The notes beneath the pieces were generated by a model. That model made no database searches. It was not told the origin of the DNA and saw only the letters and a program-made list of their open reading frames with translations. From NCBI GenBank assembly GCA_028287235.1, contig JAQBQB010000030.1, forward strand, positions 62,001-126,000: a stretch of DNA of 64,000 bases. Direction: 5' to 3'. This DNA is from Gemmatimonadota bacterium. Lineage in GTDB: Bacteria; Gemmatimonadota; Gemmatimonadetes; Gemmatimonadales; Gemmatimonadaceae. Both the position numbers and the translations under genes were made by a program. Shown piece by piece: positions 7,998 to 15,906 of the stretch; positions within the stretch are counted from its first letter, which is position 1; every line of letters starts with the position of its first letter.

Positions 7998-9911
7998 ATG
8001 GTACTACGTCAGACAACAACTGCTCCGCCAGCGAGCCGCCGATATCCAGTCGGCGTCGAGCTGGTACGTTCCGCCGACGGATCGCCTGTGGCGCACGCCC
8101 GCGTGTGGGCGCCCGAATCCGAATCGGTCCAGTTCGTCATAGATGACGATTCAGACACCGGTTCCGCTTCGCCGTTGGCGTCGGAAGGAAACGGGTATCA
8201 CTCGGCATACGTGGAGCGCGCGGGCGCGGGCACGCGCTACCGGTTCAGGCTCCATCCAACCGAGTCGTACCCCGATCCGGCGTCCCGATCGCAGCCGGAC
8301 GGTCCGCACGGCCCGTCGATGATCGTCGATCCGTTCGTCTACGAGTGGGCCGAGGCCGACTGGGGCGGCGTCTCGCTGCCGGGACAGGTGATCTACGAGA
8401 TCCACGTGGGGACGTTCACGAAGGCGGGCACGTTCCGCAGTGCGATCGACCGCCTGCCGGACCTCGTCGACGTGGGCGTCACGGTGATCGAGCTCATGCC
8501 GGTCGCCGACTTCGCGGGAAAGTTCGGGTGGGGGTACGACGGCGTGAATCTCTTCGCGCCCGCGCACCAGTACGGAACGCCCGACGACCTGCGGGCGCTG
8601 GTCGACGCCGCGCACGGGCTCGAGATCGGCGTGATCCTCGACGTCGTCTACAATCACTTCGGCCCCAGCGGCAACTATCTCAAGAAGTTCTCCCCGCGCT
8701 ACTTCAGCGAGAAGGGCACCGACTGGGGCGACGCGTTGAACTTCGACAGCCGCGACGCGACGTCGGTTCGTGAGTATTTTCTCATGAACGCGCGCTACTG
8801 GATCGAGGAATTCCATTTCGACGGCCTGCGCCTCGATGCCACGCAGCAGATTTACGATACGTCGACGCCGAACATCGTGGCGGAGATCGCCGCGGTGGTG
8901 CGCGAGGCCGCCGGCAACCGGCGGACGATCGTGGTCGGGGAGAACGAGCCGCAGGACGTCACGCTGCTCGAGCCGCTCACCGCCGGCGGCTGCGCGCTGG
9001 ACGGACTGTGGAACGACGACTTTCATCACGCCGCGCAGGTCGCGGCGACGGGCCGGGCCGAAGCGTTCTACACGGGCTACCGCGGTGCGTCGCAAGAGTT
9101 CGTCTCCGCCGCGAAATACGGATTCTTGTATCAGGGCGAGTGGTACATGTGGCAGCACAAGGGCCGCGGAACGCCCGCGCTCGACGTGCATCCGAGCCGC
9201 TTCATCGTATTCACCCAGAATCACGACCAGATCGCGAACTCCAGCGCGGGCCGGCGCATGCATCAGGACACGAGCCCGGGACGCTTTCGCGCGTTGACCG
9301 CGCTCCTCCTGCTGCTCCCCCAAACTCCGCTGCTGTTTCAGGGCCAGGAGTTCTCGGCGTCGAGCCCGTTTCTGTACTTCGCCGACCAAGGTCCGGAGCT
9401 CGCGCAGCTCGTGCGCGAAGGGCGCACGAACTTCCTCGCGCAGTTCTGGAGCTTGAGCAGCCCCGAGGGCGCGGCGCGCCTCGACGACCCCAACGACACG
9501 GCGACCTTCCTGCGCTGCAAGCTCGATTGGTCGGAGCGGCGCGCGAACGTCGAGACGGTGAGCCTGCACCGGGATCTCATCAAGCTCCGGCGCGACGATG
9601 CCGTGCTGCGCGCGCCCCGGCTGCGCGGTGTCGACGGCGCCGTGATCAACGACCACGCGTTCATTCTCCGCTTCTTCGGCGGCGGCAACGGCGATCGGCT
9701 GCTCGTCGTGAACCTCGGCGCGCGCGTTCACGCCGAGCCCTTTGCCGAGCCCCTGGCCGCTGCGCCGCGGGGCGCGCAGTGGCGGACGTTGTTCAGCACC
9801 GAATCGCCCGCGTACGGCGGGTGGGGAACGCCGGCGGTCGCCAGCGGCGCCGACGGCTGGTGGGTCCCCGGTGAGTGCGCCGTCCTCCTCAGCTCCGAGC
9901 CAGACCAATGA
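7998..9911 (+). CDS. treZ: Malto-oligosyltrehalose trehalohydrolase
   Basis: A 637-residue GH13 enzyme that releases trehalose from malto-oligosyltrehalose. The N-terminal early-set domain (YPVGVELV ... ARVWAPESESVQF) leads into the catalytic barrel: YEIHVGTFTKAGTF, ELMPVADFAGKFGWGYDGV, DVVYNHFGPSGNYL, nucleophile Asp280 in FDGLRLDA, general acid Glu315 in VVGENEPQD, and FTQNHDQIAN. These are TreZ signatures and separate it from GlgX and GlgB. The partner synthase TreY is not in the window. It overlaps the next gene by ATGA. The start ATG 7998 leaves a short N-terminal tail before the conserved region. Confidence 0.93.
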   Translation: MVLRQTTTAPPASRRYPVGVELVRSADGSPVAHARVWAPESESVQFVIDDDSDTGSASPLASEGNGYHSAYVERAGAGTRYRFRLHPTESYPDPASRSQPDGPHGPSMIVDPFVYEWAEADWGGVSLPGQVIYEIHVGTFTKAGTFRSAIDRLPDLVDVGVTVIELMPVADFAGKFGWGYDGVNLFAPAHQYGTPDDLRALVDAAHGLEIGVILDVVYNHFGPSGNYLKKFSPRYFSEKGTDWGDALNFDSRDATSVREYFLMNARYWIEEFHFDGLRLDATQQIYDTSTPNIVAEIAAVVREAAGNRRTIVVGENEPQDVTLLEPLTAGGCALDGLWNDDFHHAAQVAATGRAEAFYTGYRGASQEFVSAAKYGFLYQGEWYMWQHKGRGTPALDVHPSRFIVFTQNHDQIANSSAGRRMHQDTSPGRFRALTALLLLLPQTPLLFQGQEFSASSPFLYFADQGPELAQLVREGRTNFLAQFWSLSSPEGAARLDDPNDTATFLRCKLDWSERRANVETVSLHRDLIKLRRDDAVLRAPRLRGVDGAVINDHAFILRFFGGGNGDRLLVVNLGARVHAEPFAEPLAAAPRGAQWRTLFSTESPAYGGWGTPAVASGADGWWVPGECAVLLSSEPDQ

Positions 9912-11995
9912 CGCGACGCTTGCTCGACCGAGTCGTGCAGCGACTCGACCTTCCCGCCGACATCGGCGCTCGTGCACAGAAGCTCGTCGATATCGAATGG
10001 CTGGTGACGAACGGCCTCGGCGGCTATTCGTCGTCGACGATGTCGGGCCTCATCACGCGGCGCTACCACGGCATCCTCGTCGCCGCGCTCCCCAATCCAC
10101 TCGGCCGCACGGTGATGCTCAACCACCTCGGCGAGCGGCTCGTCGTGGGCGGCCGCGGCATCTATCTCACGAGCGAAGAGCGGACCGGCGGGCGCGCCAA
10201 TCCGGACGTCGCCGCGGTGATCGCCGACTGCCGGCTCGATGCGGGCTTGCCCGTATGGGAATACCAGTGGGAAGGCGTGCGGCTGGAGAAGCGCATTCTC
10301 ATGCCCTACCGGCAGAACACCGTGCACGTGATCTACCGCTTGCTCGAGGGGCCGGAGACCGCCACGCTCGAGCTGCATCCGGCCGTGCACTTTCGCGGCT
10401 ACGAAGATCGCGTCGATACGCCGAACAACTCGCCGGCGAACACGCGCTACGCGATGACGATGTCGGGCGGCATGCATCTGCTCGCGGTGGAGGGGAACCT
10501 GCCCCCGCTTCGGCTGCAGATCTTCGACGGCCTGGCCAGCCGTTTCATCGCCGACGAGCGCGTCACGAGCGAATTCCTGTATCCCGTGGAGGAGAGCCGC
10601 GGCTACGAATTTCGCGGAACGCTCTGGACGCCAGGCCATTTCGAGGTCGACTTGCAGCGCGATCACTGCGCGACGCTCGTGGCGTCGGTCGAATCGGAAG
10701 AGGTGATGCGCGCGCTGAGCCCGGACGAAGCAGCCGAATGCGAGCACGAGCGCCGCCGCCGCTTGATCTACTCGGCCGCGCCGCAGGCGCAGGACGAGAC
10801 GGGCGCGGAGCTGGTGCTCGCGGCCGATCAATTCATCATCACGCCGGCCGGCCGCATTCCCGACGCGACGCGTGCCGCCGCGTTGGGCAATGAGATTCGG
10901 ACGGTCATCGCGGGGTATCACTGGTTCACCGACTGGGGCCGCGACACGATGATCAGCCTCGAGGGCCTTACCCTCGCCACCGGCCGGCAGCGGGAGGCGG
11001 CGTTCATCCTGCGCACCTTCGCCCACTACGTGCGCGACGGCCTGATACCCAACATGTTCCCCGACGGGAGCAACGAGGGACTCTACCACACCGCCGACGC
11101 GACGCTCTGGTTTTTCCACGCCGTGGAGGCATACGTGCGCCGGTCGGGCGACCAGGTCACGCTCATGCACCTGCTGCCGACGATGCTCGACATCGTCGAC
11201 CATCATGTGAAGGGCACGAAGTTCGGCATCGGCGTAGACCCGAAGGACGGCCTGCTGCGCCAGGGCGCCGAGGGCTACCAGCTCACGTGGATGGACGCGA
11301 AGGTGGACGGCTGGGTCGTGACGCCGCGCCGCGGCAAGGCCGTGGAGCTCAACGCGCTCTGGTACAACGCGCTGCGGCTGCTCGAGGGGTGGCTGATCTC
11401 CATCCGCGGCGAGGACGCCGGCGCCGAGGTGCGCGCTCGCGCGGAGCGGGTATACGCATCATTCAATGAGCGTTTCTGGATACCCGACAAGGGCTATCTC
11501 TACGACATCGTCGACGGCGAGCAGGGCGACAGCGCCCTCTGCCGGCCGAACCAGATCTTTTCCATCTCGCTCGACCATCCGGTACTCGACCGGCCGCGCT
11601 GGGAGTCCGTGCTCGGCGTCGTGCAGACACGACTGCTCACGCCCATGGGGTTGCGGTCGCTCGCGCCGGGCGAGGAGGGCTACAGGGATCGCTACTTCGG
11701 CGATCTGCGCGCCCGCGACGCGGCGTATCACCAAGGCACCGTGTGGGGCTGGCTCATTGGACCATGGATCGACGCGTGGCTCAAGGTTCACCCCGACGAT
11801 CGTGCCGGCGCGCGGCGCTTTCTCGACGGTCTCGTCGGCGGGTTGGGCGTGTTCGGGATTGGCACGATCGCCGAGATCTTCGACGCCGAACCTCCGTACA
11901 CGCCCCGCGGCTGCATCGCGCAGGCGTGGAGCGTGGGGGAGGTCCTGCGCTGCTGGGTCAAGACCGCCCCCGACGAGCCCGTCGCTACGACGTGA
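9908..11995 (+). CDS. Glycogen debranching enzyme (amylo-alpha-1,6-glucosidase, GDE family)
   Basis: A 695-residue protein. The N-terminal GDE domain has LVTNGLGGYSSSTMSGLITR and RRYHGILVAAL. The C-terminal (alpha/alpha)6 domain has WFTDWGRDTMISLEGLTLA (catalytic region), IPNMFPDGS, YHTADATLWFFHAVE and DLRARDAAYHQGTVWGWLIG. This matches the prokaryotic GH133-type debranching enzyme that hydrolyses alpha-1,6 branches of glycogen. I chose ATG 9908 because it overlaps the treZ stop as ATGA; a GTG at 9875 is further inside treZ and less likely. The pair suggests conversion of glycogen or maltodextrin into trehalose and glucose. Confidence 0.92.
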   Translation: MTRRLLDRVVQRLDLPADIGARAQKLVDIEWLVTNGLGGYSSSTMSGLITRRYHGILVAALPNPLGRTVMLNHLGERLVVGGRGIYLTSEERTGGRANPDVAAVIADCRLDAGLPVWEYQWEGVRLEKRILMPYRQNTVHVIYRLLEGPETATLELHPAVHFRGYEDRVDTPNNSPANTRYAMTMSGGMHLLAVEGNLPPLRLQIFDGLASRFIADERVTSEFLYPVEESRGYEFRGTLWTPGHFEVDLQRDHCATLVASVESEEVMRALSPDEAAECEHERRRRLIYSAAPQAQDETGAELVLAADQFIITPAGRIPDATRAAALGNEIRTVIAGYHWFTDWGRDTMISLEGLTLATGRQREAAFILRTFAHYVRDGLIPNMFPDGSNEGLYHTADATLWFFHAVEAYVRRSGDQVTLMHLLPTMLDIVDHHVKGTKFGIGVDPKDGLLRQGAEGYQLTWMDAKVDGWVVTPRRGKAVELNALWYNALRLLEGWLISIRGEDAGAEVRARAERVYASFNERFWIPDKGYLYDIVDGEQGDSALCRPNQIFSISLDHPVLDRPRWESVLGVVQTRLLTPMGLRSLAPGEEGYRDRYFGDLRARDAAYHQGTVWGWLIGPWIDAWLKVHPDDRAGARRFLDGLVGGLGVFGIGTIAEIFDAEPPYTPRGCIAQAWSVGEVLRCWVKTAPDEPVATT

Positions 11996-12016
11996 TCGGC
12001 GCGAATGGCGCGACGA

Positions 12017-12544
12017 TCAGGACCAGCCGTTCCGCGCACGCAGTGACGTGATGTGCCCCACGTGATGCCGGCTGTGCCATGCGTACAACGCCAACATCTG
12101 GTCGAGCGTGAGCAGCCCGTTCTCCGGATGATTCAGCCGTCGCGCGTAATCCGGCGGCGACATCGCCTCGAGAATGCGCACCCAGCGGTCGTGAATTCCA
12201 TCGACGAGCGACAGCGACGTCTCGATCGGCGTGGTGCGCGCGTCCTCGAGCTCGGCCCACGCCGCCTCGTCGTACGGCTTGACCGTGGGCGTGTCTTCGG
12301 TGAGCGCGAGCTTGAAGCGGAAGAGCGCGTTGGCGTGGCTGTCGGGCACGTGATGGATCACCTGGCGAACGGTCCATCCGTCGGGACGATACGGCGTGTC
12401 GAGCTTGCTGTCGTCGAGACCCCGCACGGCGGCGCGGAGACTGGACGGCGCCGCGGTGACGACGTCGATGGCCGCACGGCGCTGCTCGGCCGTGAGTGAG
12501 TCCGGCCGCTGGAAGCGACCGACGGGGAAGCGGAGGTCTTCCAT
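12017..12544 (-). CDS. DinB/YfiT-like metal-dependent protein (bacillithiol transferase BstA family)
   Basis: A 175-residue four-helix-bundle protein of the DinB_2/YfiT group. MEDLRFPVGRFQRP is the typical family start, so I use ATG 12544 rather than an upstream ATG at 12586. The three-histidine metal site is visible: H64/H65 (RQVIHHVPDSH) and H160/H164 (WHSRHHVGH). The B. subtilis relative BstA transfers bacillithiol; whether this host makes bacillithiol is not shown here, so the substrate is open. It is convergent with the debranching gene (21-bp gap) and divergent from the Rieske-FAD gene, whose start lies 71 bp away. Confidence 0.87.
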   Translation of the reverse strand: MEDLRFPVGRFQRPDSLTAEQRRAAIDVVTAAPSSLRAAVRGLDDSKLDTPYRPDGWTVRQVIHHVPDSHANALFRFKLALTEDTPTVKPYDEAAWAELEDARTTPIETSLSLVDGIHDRWVRILEAMSPPDYARRLNHPENGLLTLDQMLALYAWHSRHHVGHITSLRARNGWS

Positions 12545-12615
12545 GATACCTGTGGCAAGAGTGAGGGCTTGATGCGGTACATTCAATTTATCGCAGCCTG
12601 GAAACGGAGCGTCGT

Positions 12616-14145
12616 ATGGCCGAACAACCGGAGCTCAGCGGACCCGATCTCGCGCGCGGGATCGATGCCACCACCGTTCAACCGGGCGGCACGCTGCTCG
12701 GCCATGCCAAGGGCGAGGCGGTGTTGCTCGCGCGGCTCGGCGACGATTTCGTCGCGATTGCCGCGACGTGCACGCACTACGGCGGACCGCTCGCCGAAGG
12801 AGTCGTCGACGGCGACAGCGTGCGCTGTCCGTGGCATCACGCCTGTTTCAGCCTGCGCACGGGCGAAGCGCTGCGTGCGCCCGCGCTGAACCCCGTTGCA
12901 TGCTGGAAGGTCGAGCGGCGCGGCGATACGGTGTGCGTCACCGAGAAGATCGAGCGCGATCCGCTCGCGCCGACCTATCCGGCCACGGTCGATCGCGCGC
13001 TGTGGCCGCGCGACGTCGTCATCGTCGGCGCGGGCGCGGCGGGAAGCGCTGCCGCGGAGATGCTTCGGCGCTGCGGCTACGACCGCAAGATCACGATGGT
13101 CGACGACGACACCGGTTCGCCGTACGACCGGCCGAACCTCTCGAAGGACTATCTCGCTGGCAACGCGCCCGAGGAGTGGATTCCCCTTCGGCCAGGGGAC
13201 TTCTTCAAGCAGCACGACATCAATGTGGTGCGCGGCCGCGTGACGCGACTCGATCCCGGCGCGCAGACGCTCGACGTCGACGGCGTGGGGGCGTTGTCGT
13301 ACGACGCGCTGTTGCTCGCGACCGGCGCCGAGCCGGTGCACCTCTCGATACCCGGCGACGATCAGCCGCACGTGCACTATCTCCGCTCGCTCGCCGACAG
13401 TCGGTCGATCATCGCCGACGCGCTGCCGGGCAAGCGCGCGGTCGTGATCGGCGGGAGCTTCATCGGTCTCGAGGTAGCAGCGGCGCTCCGCGCGCGCGAG
13501 CTCGAAGTGCACGTCGTGGCGCCGGAGAAGGTCCCGCTCGAGCGCGTACTCGGCACGTACCTTGGCGAGTTCATTCGACAGTTGCACGAGGACCGGGGTG
13601 TGACGTTCCATCTCGAGCACACGGTGGCGAAGATCGAGCGCACGGCGGTGATTCTCGACGACGGCGACCGGCTCGCGGCCGATCTCGTCGTGATCGGCGT
13701 GGGCGTGCGCCCGCGGATGCAGCTCGCCGAGCAAATGTGCCTGGCGACGGACCGCGGTATCTCGGTGAACGAGCATCTCGAGACGAGCGTGCCCGGGATC
13801 TATGCCGCGGGCGACATCGCACGCTGGCCCGACCCGCACAGCGGGGAGGCCATTCGCGTAGAGCACTGGGTCGTGGCGCAGCGGCAGGGCCAAACGGCGG
13901 CGCGCAACATCCTCGGCGCGAAGGAGGTGTTCGATCAGGTGCCCTTCTTCTGGAGCGCACACTACGACGTGAGCATCAGGTACGTGGGACACGCCGAGAA
14001 GTGGGACGACGTACAGGTGGACGGCGACACCGAAAAGCGGGACGTGGCGGTGCGGTATCTGCGCGGCGGAAAGTTGTTGGCGTTGGCGACGCTGTTTCGC
14101 GATCGGGAGAGTCTGGAAGCGGAGTTGGAGATGGAGCGGGGGTAG
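12616..14145 (+). CDS. Rieske-domain FAD/NAD(P)-dependent oxidoreductase (AIF-like)
   Basis: A 509-residue fusion. An N-terminal Rieske [2Fe-2S] domain (about 10-110) has ligands C52, H54 (CTHYGGPL) and C71, H74 (CPWHHACF). A pyridine-nucleotide-disulfide oxidoreductase follows: FAD site VIVGAGAAGSAAAEML (about 135-150), NAD site AVVIGGSFIGLEVAAAL near 275, the second FAD motif GIYAAGDIARWPDP, and a C-terminal reductase domain. This is the layout of AIFM3/Nfrl-like and ferredoxin-reductase-like proteins. It presumably moves electrons between NAD(P)H and an unknown acceptor. It is cytosolic, with no signal peptide, and shows no operon partner. Confidence 0.92.
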   Translation: MAEQPELSGPDLARGIDATTVQPGGTLLGHAKGEAVLLARLGDDFVAIAATCTHYGGPLAEGVVDGDSVRCPWHHACFSLRTGEALRAPALNPVACWKVERRGDTVCVTEKIERDPLAPTYPATVDRALWPRDVVIVGAGAAGSAAAEMLRRCGYDRKITMVDDDTGSPYDRPNLSKDYLAGNAPEEWIPLRPGDFFKQHDINVVRGRVTRLDPGAQTLDVDGVGALSYDALLLATGAEPVHLSIPGDDQPHVHYLRSLADSRSIIADALPGKRAVVIGGSFIGLEVAAALRARELEVHVVAPEKVPLERVLGTYLGEFIRQLHEDRGVTFHLEHTVAKIERTAVILDDGDRLAADLVVIGVGVRPRMQLAEQMCLATDRGISVNEHLETSVPGIYAAGDIARWPDPHSGEAIRVEHWVVAQRQGQTAARNILGAKEVFDQVPFFWSAHYDVSIRYVGHAEKWDDVQVDGDTEKRDVAVRYLRGGKLLALATLFRDRESLEAELEMERG

Positions 14146-14175
14146 AGGGAAGGACAAAGGGACTGACATTCCTGC

Positions 14176-14206
14176 TTGACTTTTCCGCGACGAGATAAAA
14201 TATTAT
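14176..14206 (+). promoter_or_regulatory. Candidate sigma-70-type promoter of blaI
   Basis: A -35-like TTGACT (14176-14181) is followed at 19 bp by TATTAT (14201-14206). The putative -10 lies inside the first operator palindrome, a layout that would allow repression by the BlaI protein encoded just downstream. The spacing is longer than ideal, so the assignment is tentative. Confidence 0.45.
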
Positions 14207-14209
14207 CTC
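14192..14209. promoter_or_regulatory. Operator-like palindrome 1 (BlaI autoregulation)
   Basis: GAGATAAAATATTATCTC: 7-bp arms GAGATAA/TTATCTC around a 4-bp A/T spacer. It sits over the putative -10 box. BlaI/MecI/CopY repressors bind such dyads, usually upstream of their own operon. Confidence 0.7.
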
Positions 14210-14212
14210 CAG

Positions 14213-14230
14213 GAGACAAAAAATTGTCCC
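14213..14230. promoter_or_regulatory. Operator-like palindrome 2, overlapping the blaI ribosome site
   Basis: GAGACAAAAAATTGTCCC: the same 7-4-7 design with one arm mismatch. Its centre is 21 bp (two helical turns) from that of palindrome 1, so two dimers would bind the same DNA face. It covers the AGGAG ribosome-binding sequence (14211-14215) and the TTG start codon at 14224. Confidence 0.65.
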
Positions 14231-14643
14231 CTTTTTCCGGCCCCTTTCCCCCTTCGCTCTTGGCCTCCTCCACCCAGCTCAGCCGCCGCGAACGACAGAT
14301 CATGGATCTCGTCTACCGCCACGGTCACCTGACCGCGTCGGAGATCCATGAACATCTCCCCGAGGCGCCGGTCGCGGCGGCGGTGCGCACGATGCTGCGG
14401 ATTCTCGAGGAGAAAGGCCACCTTCGACACGAGAAGGACGGGCCGCGGCACGTGTACTATCCCGTCACCCCGCGCAGTGTGGCGCAGCGGACGGCGGTGC
14501 GGCATCTCGTCGGCACCTTCTTTCAGGGCTCGCGTGCGGCGGCTGTCGCGGCGCTGCTCGAGGAATCGGATCGTCCGCTGTCGGCCGACGAGCGCGAGCA
14601 GATCGCGAGCGCCGTTCGGCGTCTGCGCGACGAGGGGAAGTAA
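14224..14643 (+). CDS. blaI: BlaI/MecI/CopY-family transcriptional repressor
   Basis: A winged-helix repressor of 139 residues from the TTG at 14224. The core is LSRRERQIMDLVYRHGHLTASEIHEHL, then a recognition-helix region AAVRTMLRILEEKGHLRHEKDG, the wing RHVYYPVTPRSVAQRTAVRHLV, and a C-terminal dimerisation helix. I prefer TTG 14224 because AGGAG lies 8 bases upstream; ATG 14176 has no such site and would precede the operators. The gene lies 3 bp ahead of an M56 peptidase, the usual BlaI/BlaR1-type pairing in which the protease inactivates the repressor after a signal. Confidence 0.9.
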   Translation: MSPFSGPFPPSLLASSTQLSRRERQIMDLVYRHGHLTASEIHEHLPEAPVAAAVRTMLRILEEKGHLRHEKDGPRHVYYPVTPRSVAQRTAVRHLVGTFFQGSRAAAVAALLEESDRPLSADEREQIASAVRRLRDEGK

Positions 14644-14646
14644 CGC

Positions 14647-15885
14647 ATGATTGCCGCGGCTCCGAGCACGTTGCTGATGGCGCAAGCCGATAGCGCGCGC
14701 ACGGTCGTGGCCATGTACACCGTCTCATTGCTGGCGACCGTGCCGTTGGTGATCGCCGGCCTGGCGGCCTTCGCGTTGCGGCGTGCGCCTGCCGGCGCTC
14801 GACTGCTCGTCTGGCGATCGGCCGTCGTCGCGCTGCTCCTGGCCGTGCTCGGCCGGTTGCCGGTGCATTCGCTCGCGTGGGCCGTTCCGTCCGCGCTCGC
14901 GGCGCCGCTCGTCGTGCTCGGCCGCGTGCAGGTGACGGCCGCGTCGCTGGTCGGTGGCCAAGACGCGGGCGGCTTCGCGTCGTCGATTGCGTTCGTCCGA
15001 CTGTTGCTCGGCGTGTATCTCGCCGGCGTCGGCGTCGTCTCGCTCACCACGCTAGTCGCGTCGATCCGCATGCGCCGCATCGCGCGCCGCGCGGCGCGCG
15101 TGGCCGGCGATGCGTGGCCGCTCGACGACGTACGCACCACGCTCGGTATCGCGCGACCGGTTCGGCTGTTCGTCTCGCCGGAGGTCGTCACGCCGATGAC
15201 GTGGGGGTATGTGCACCCGGTCGTCGTGCTGCCCGTCGCGGCAACCGCGTGGAATCGTTCGGAGCGGACCATCGTGCTGCTGCACGAACTGTCGCACGTG
15301 CGCGCCGCCGACTGGGCGTTCAATGTTGCCGGCCGCGCGATGTGCGCGTTGTACTGGTTCCATCCCGGCGCGTGGTGGATCGCGCGCGGGTTGCATGAGG
15401 ACTGCGAGCTCGCCTGCGACGATCGCGTGATCGCCGCCGGCGTTCGCCGTAGCGACTACGCGGAGCTGCTCGTGCGCGCCGCCGACGCACTCCGTGCGCC
15501 GCGGAGCACGGCCAACGTCGCGCTCGCGTTCTCTCGACGCGCCGGACTTCGCGCGCGGCTCGCCGCCGTGCTCGACATGCATGACGTGCGCCCGCTCGCT
15601 CGCGGGTGGGCCGTGGCCGCCGCGTTCGCCACGCTGTCTGTCGCTGGTCCGATGAGTGCCGTGCGTCTCACCCCGTCGCGCGACGTCCTGACGACGCTCA
15701 TGAGCGACGCGCGCTGGGAATCGCGCGCCTACGCGGTGTTGGGACTGGCGCAGCGGCAGGACTCCGTCGCCGTCGCGCGCAGCGCCGCCGAGTTGGATCC
15801 GAGCCCGCGTGTCCGCGCCTGGGCGCGCTACGCACTCGGCCAGCGCACGTCGCCGTTCGACGTGCGCACGCTTCTCCACGACTGA
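14647..15885 (+). CDS. M56 family (BlaR1-like) membrane metallopeptidase
   Basis: A 412-residue protein. N-terminal membrane helices (about 15-40, 50-70, 110-140) surround an M56 zinc protease domain with HELSH near residue 213 (IVLLHELSHVRAADW), followed by ARGLHEDCELACDDRVI, the family's Glu/Asp ligand region. Another hydrophobic helix near 320 precedes a short tail resembling HEAT-repeat helices (WESRAYAVLGLAQRQDSVAV ... VRAWARYALGQ). It lacks the penicillin-binding sensor domain of true BlaR1, so the signal is unknown; the HEAT-like tail may be the sensor. It probably triggers loss of BlaI. GGGGAAG upstream is a good ribosome site. Confidence 0.9.
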   Translation: MIAAAPSTLLMAQADSARTVVAMYTVSLLATVPLVIAGLAAFALRRAPAGARLLVWRSAVVALLLAVLGRLPVHSLAWAVPSALAAPLVVLGRVQVTAASLVGGQDAGGFASSIAFVRLLLGVYLAGVGVVSLTTLVASIRMRRIARRAARVAGDAWPLDDVRTTLGIARPVRLFVSPEVVTPMTWGYVHPVVVLPVAATAWNRSERTIVLLHELSHVRAADWAFNVAGRAMCALYWFHPGAWWIARGLHEDCELACDDRVIAAGVRRSDYAELLVRAADALRAPRSTANVALAFSRRAGLRARLAAVLDMHDVRPLARGWAVAAAFATLSVAGPMSAVRLTPSRDVLTTLMSDARWESRAYAVLGLAQRQDSVAVARSAAELDPSPRVRAWARYALGQRTSPFDVRTLLHD

Positions 15886-15906
15886 CGCTTTTCCTCGAGA
15901 TTCATC

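Noticed and set aside
14647-15885. True BlaR1 beta-lactam sensor
   Set aside because: The M56 protease is present but the penicillin-binding sensor domain is missing and no beta-lactamase gene is adjacent.
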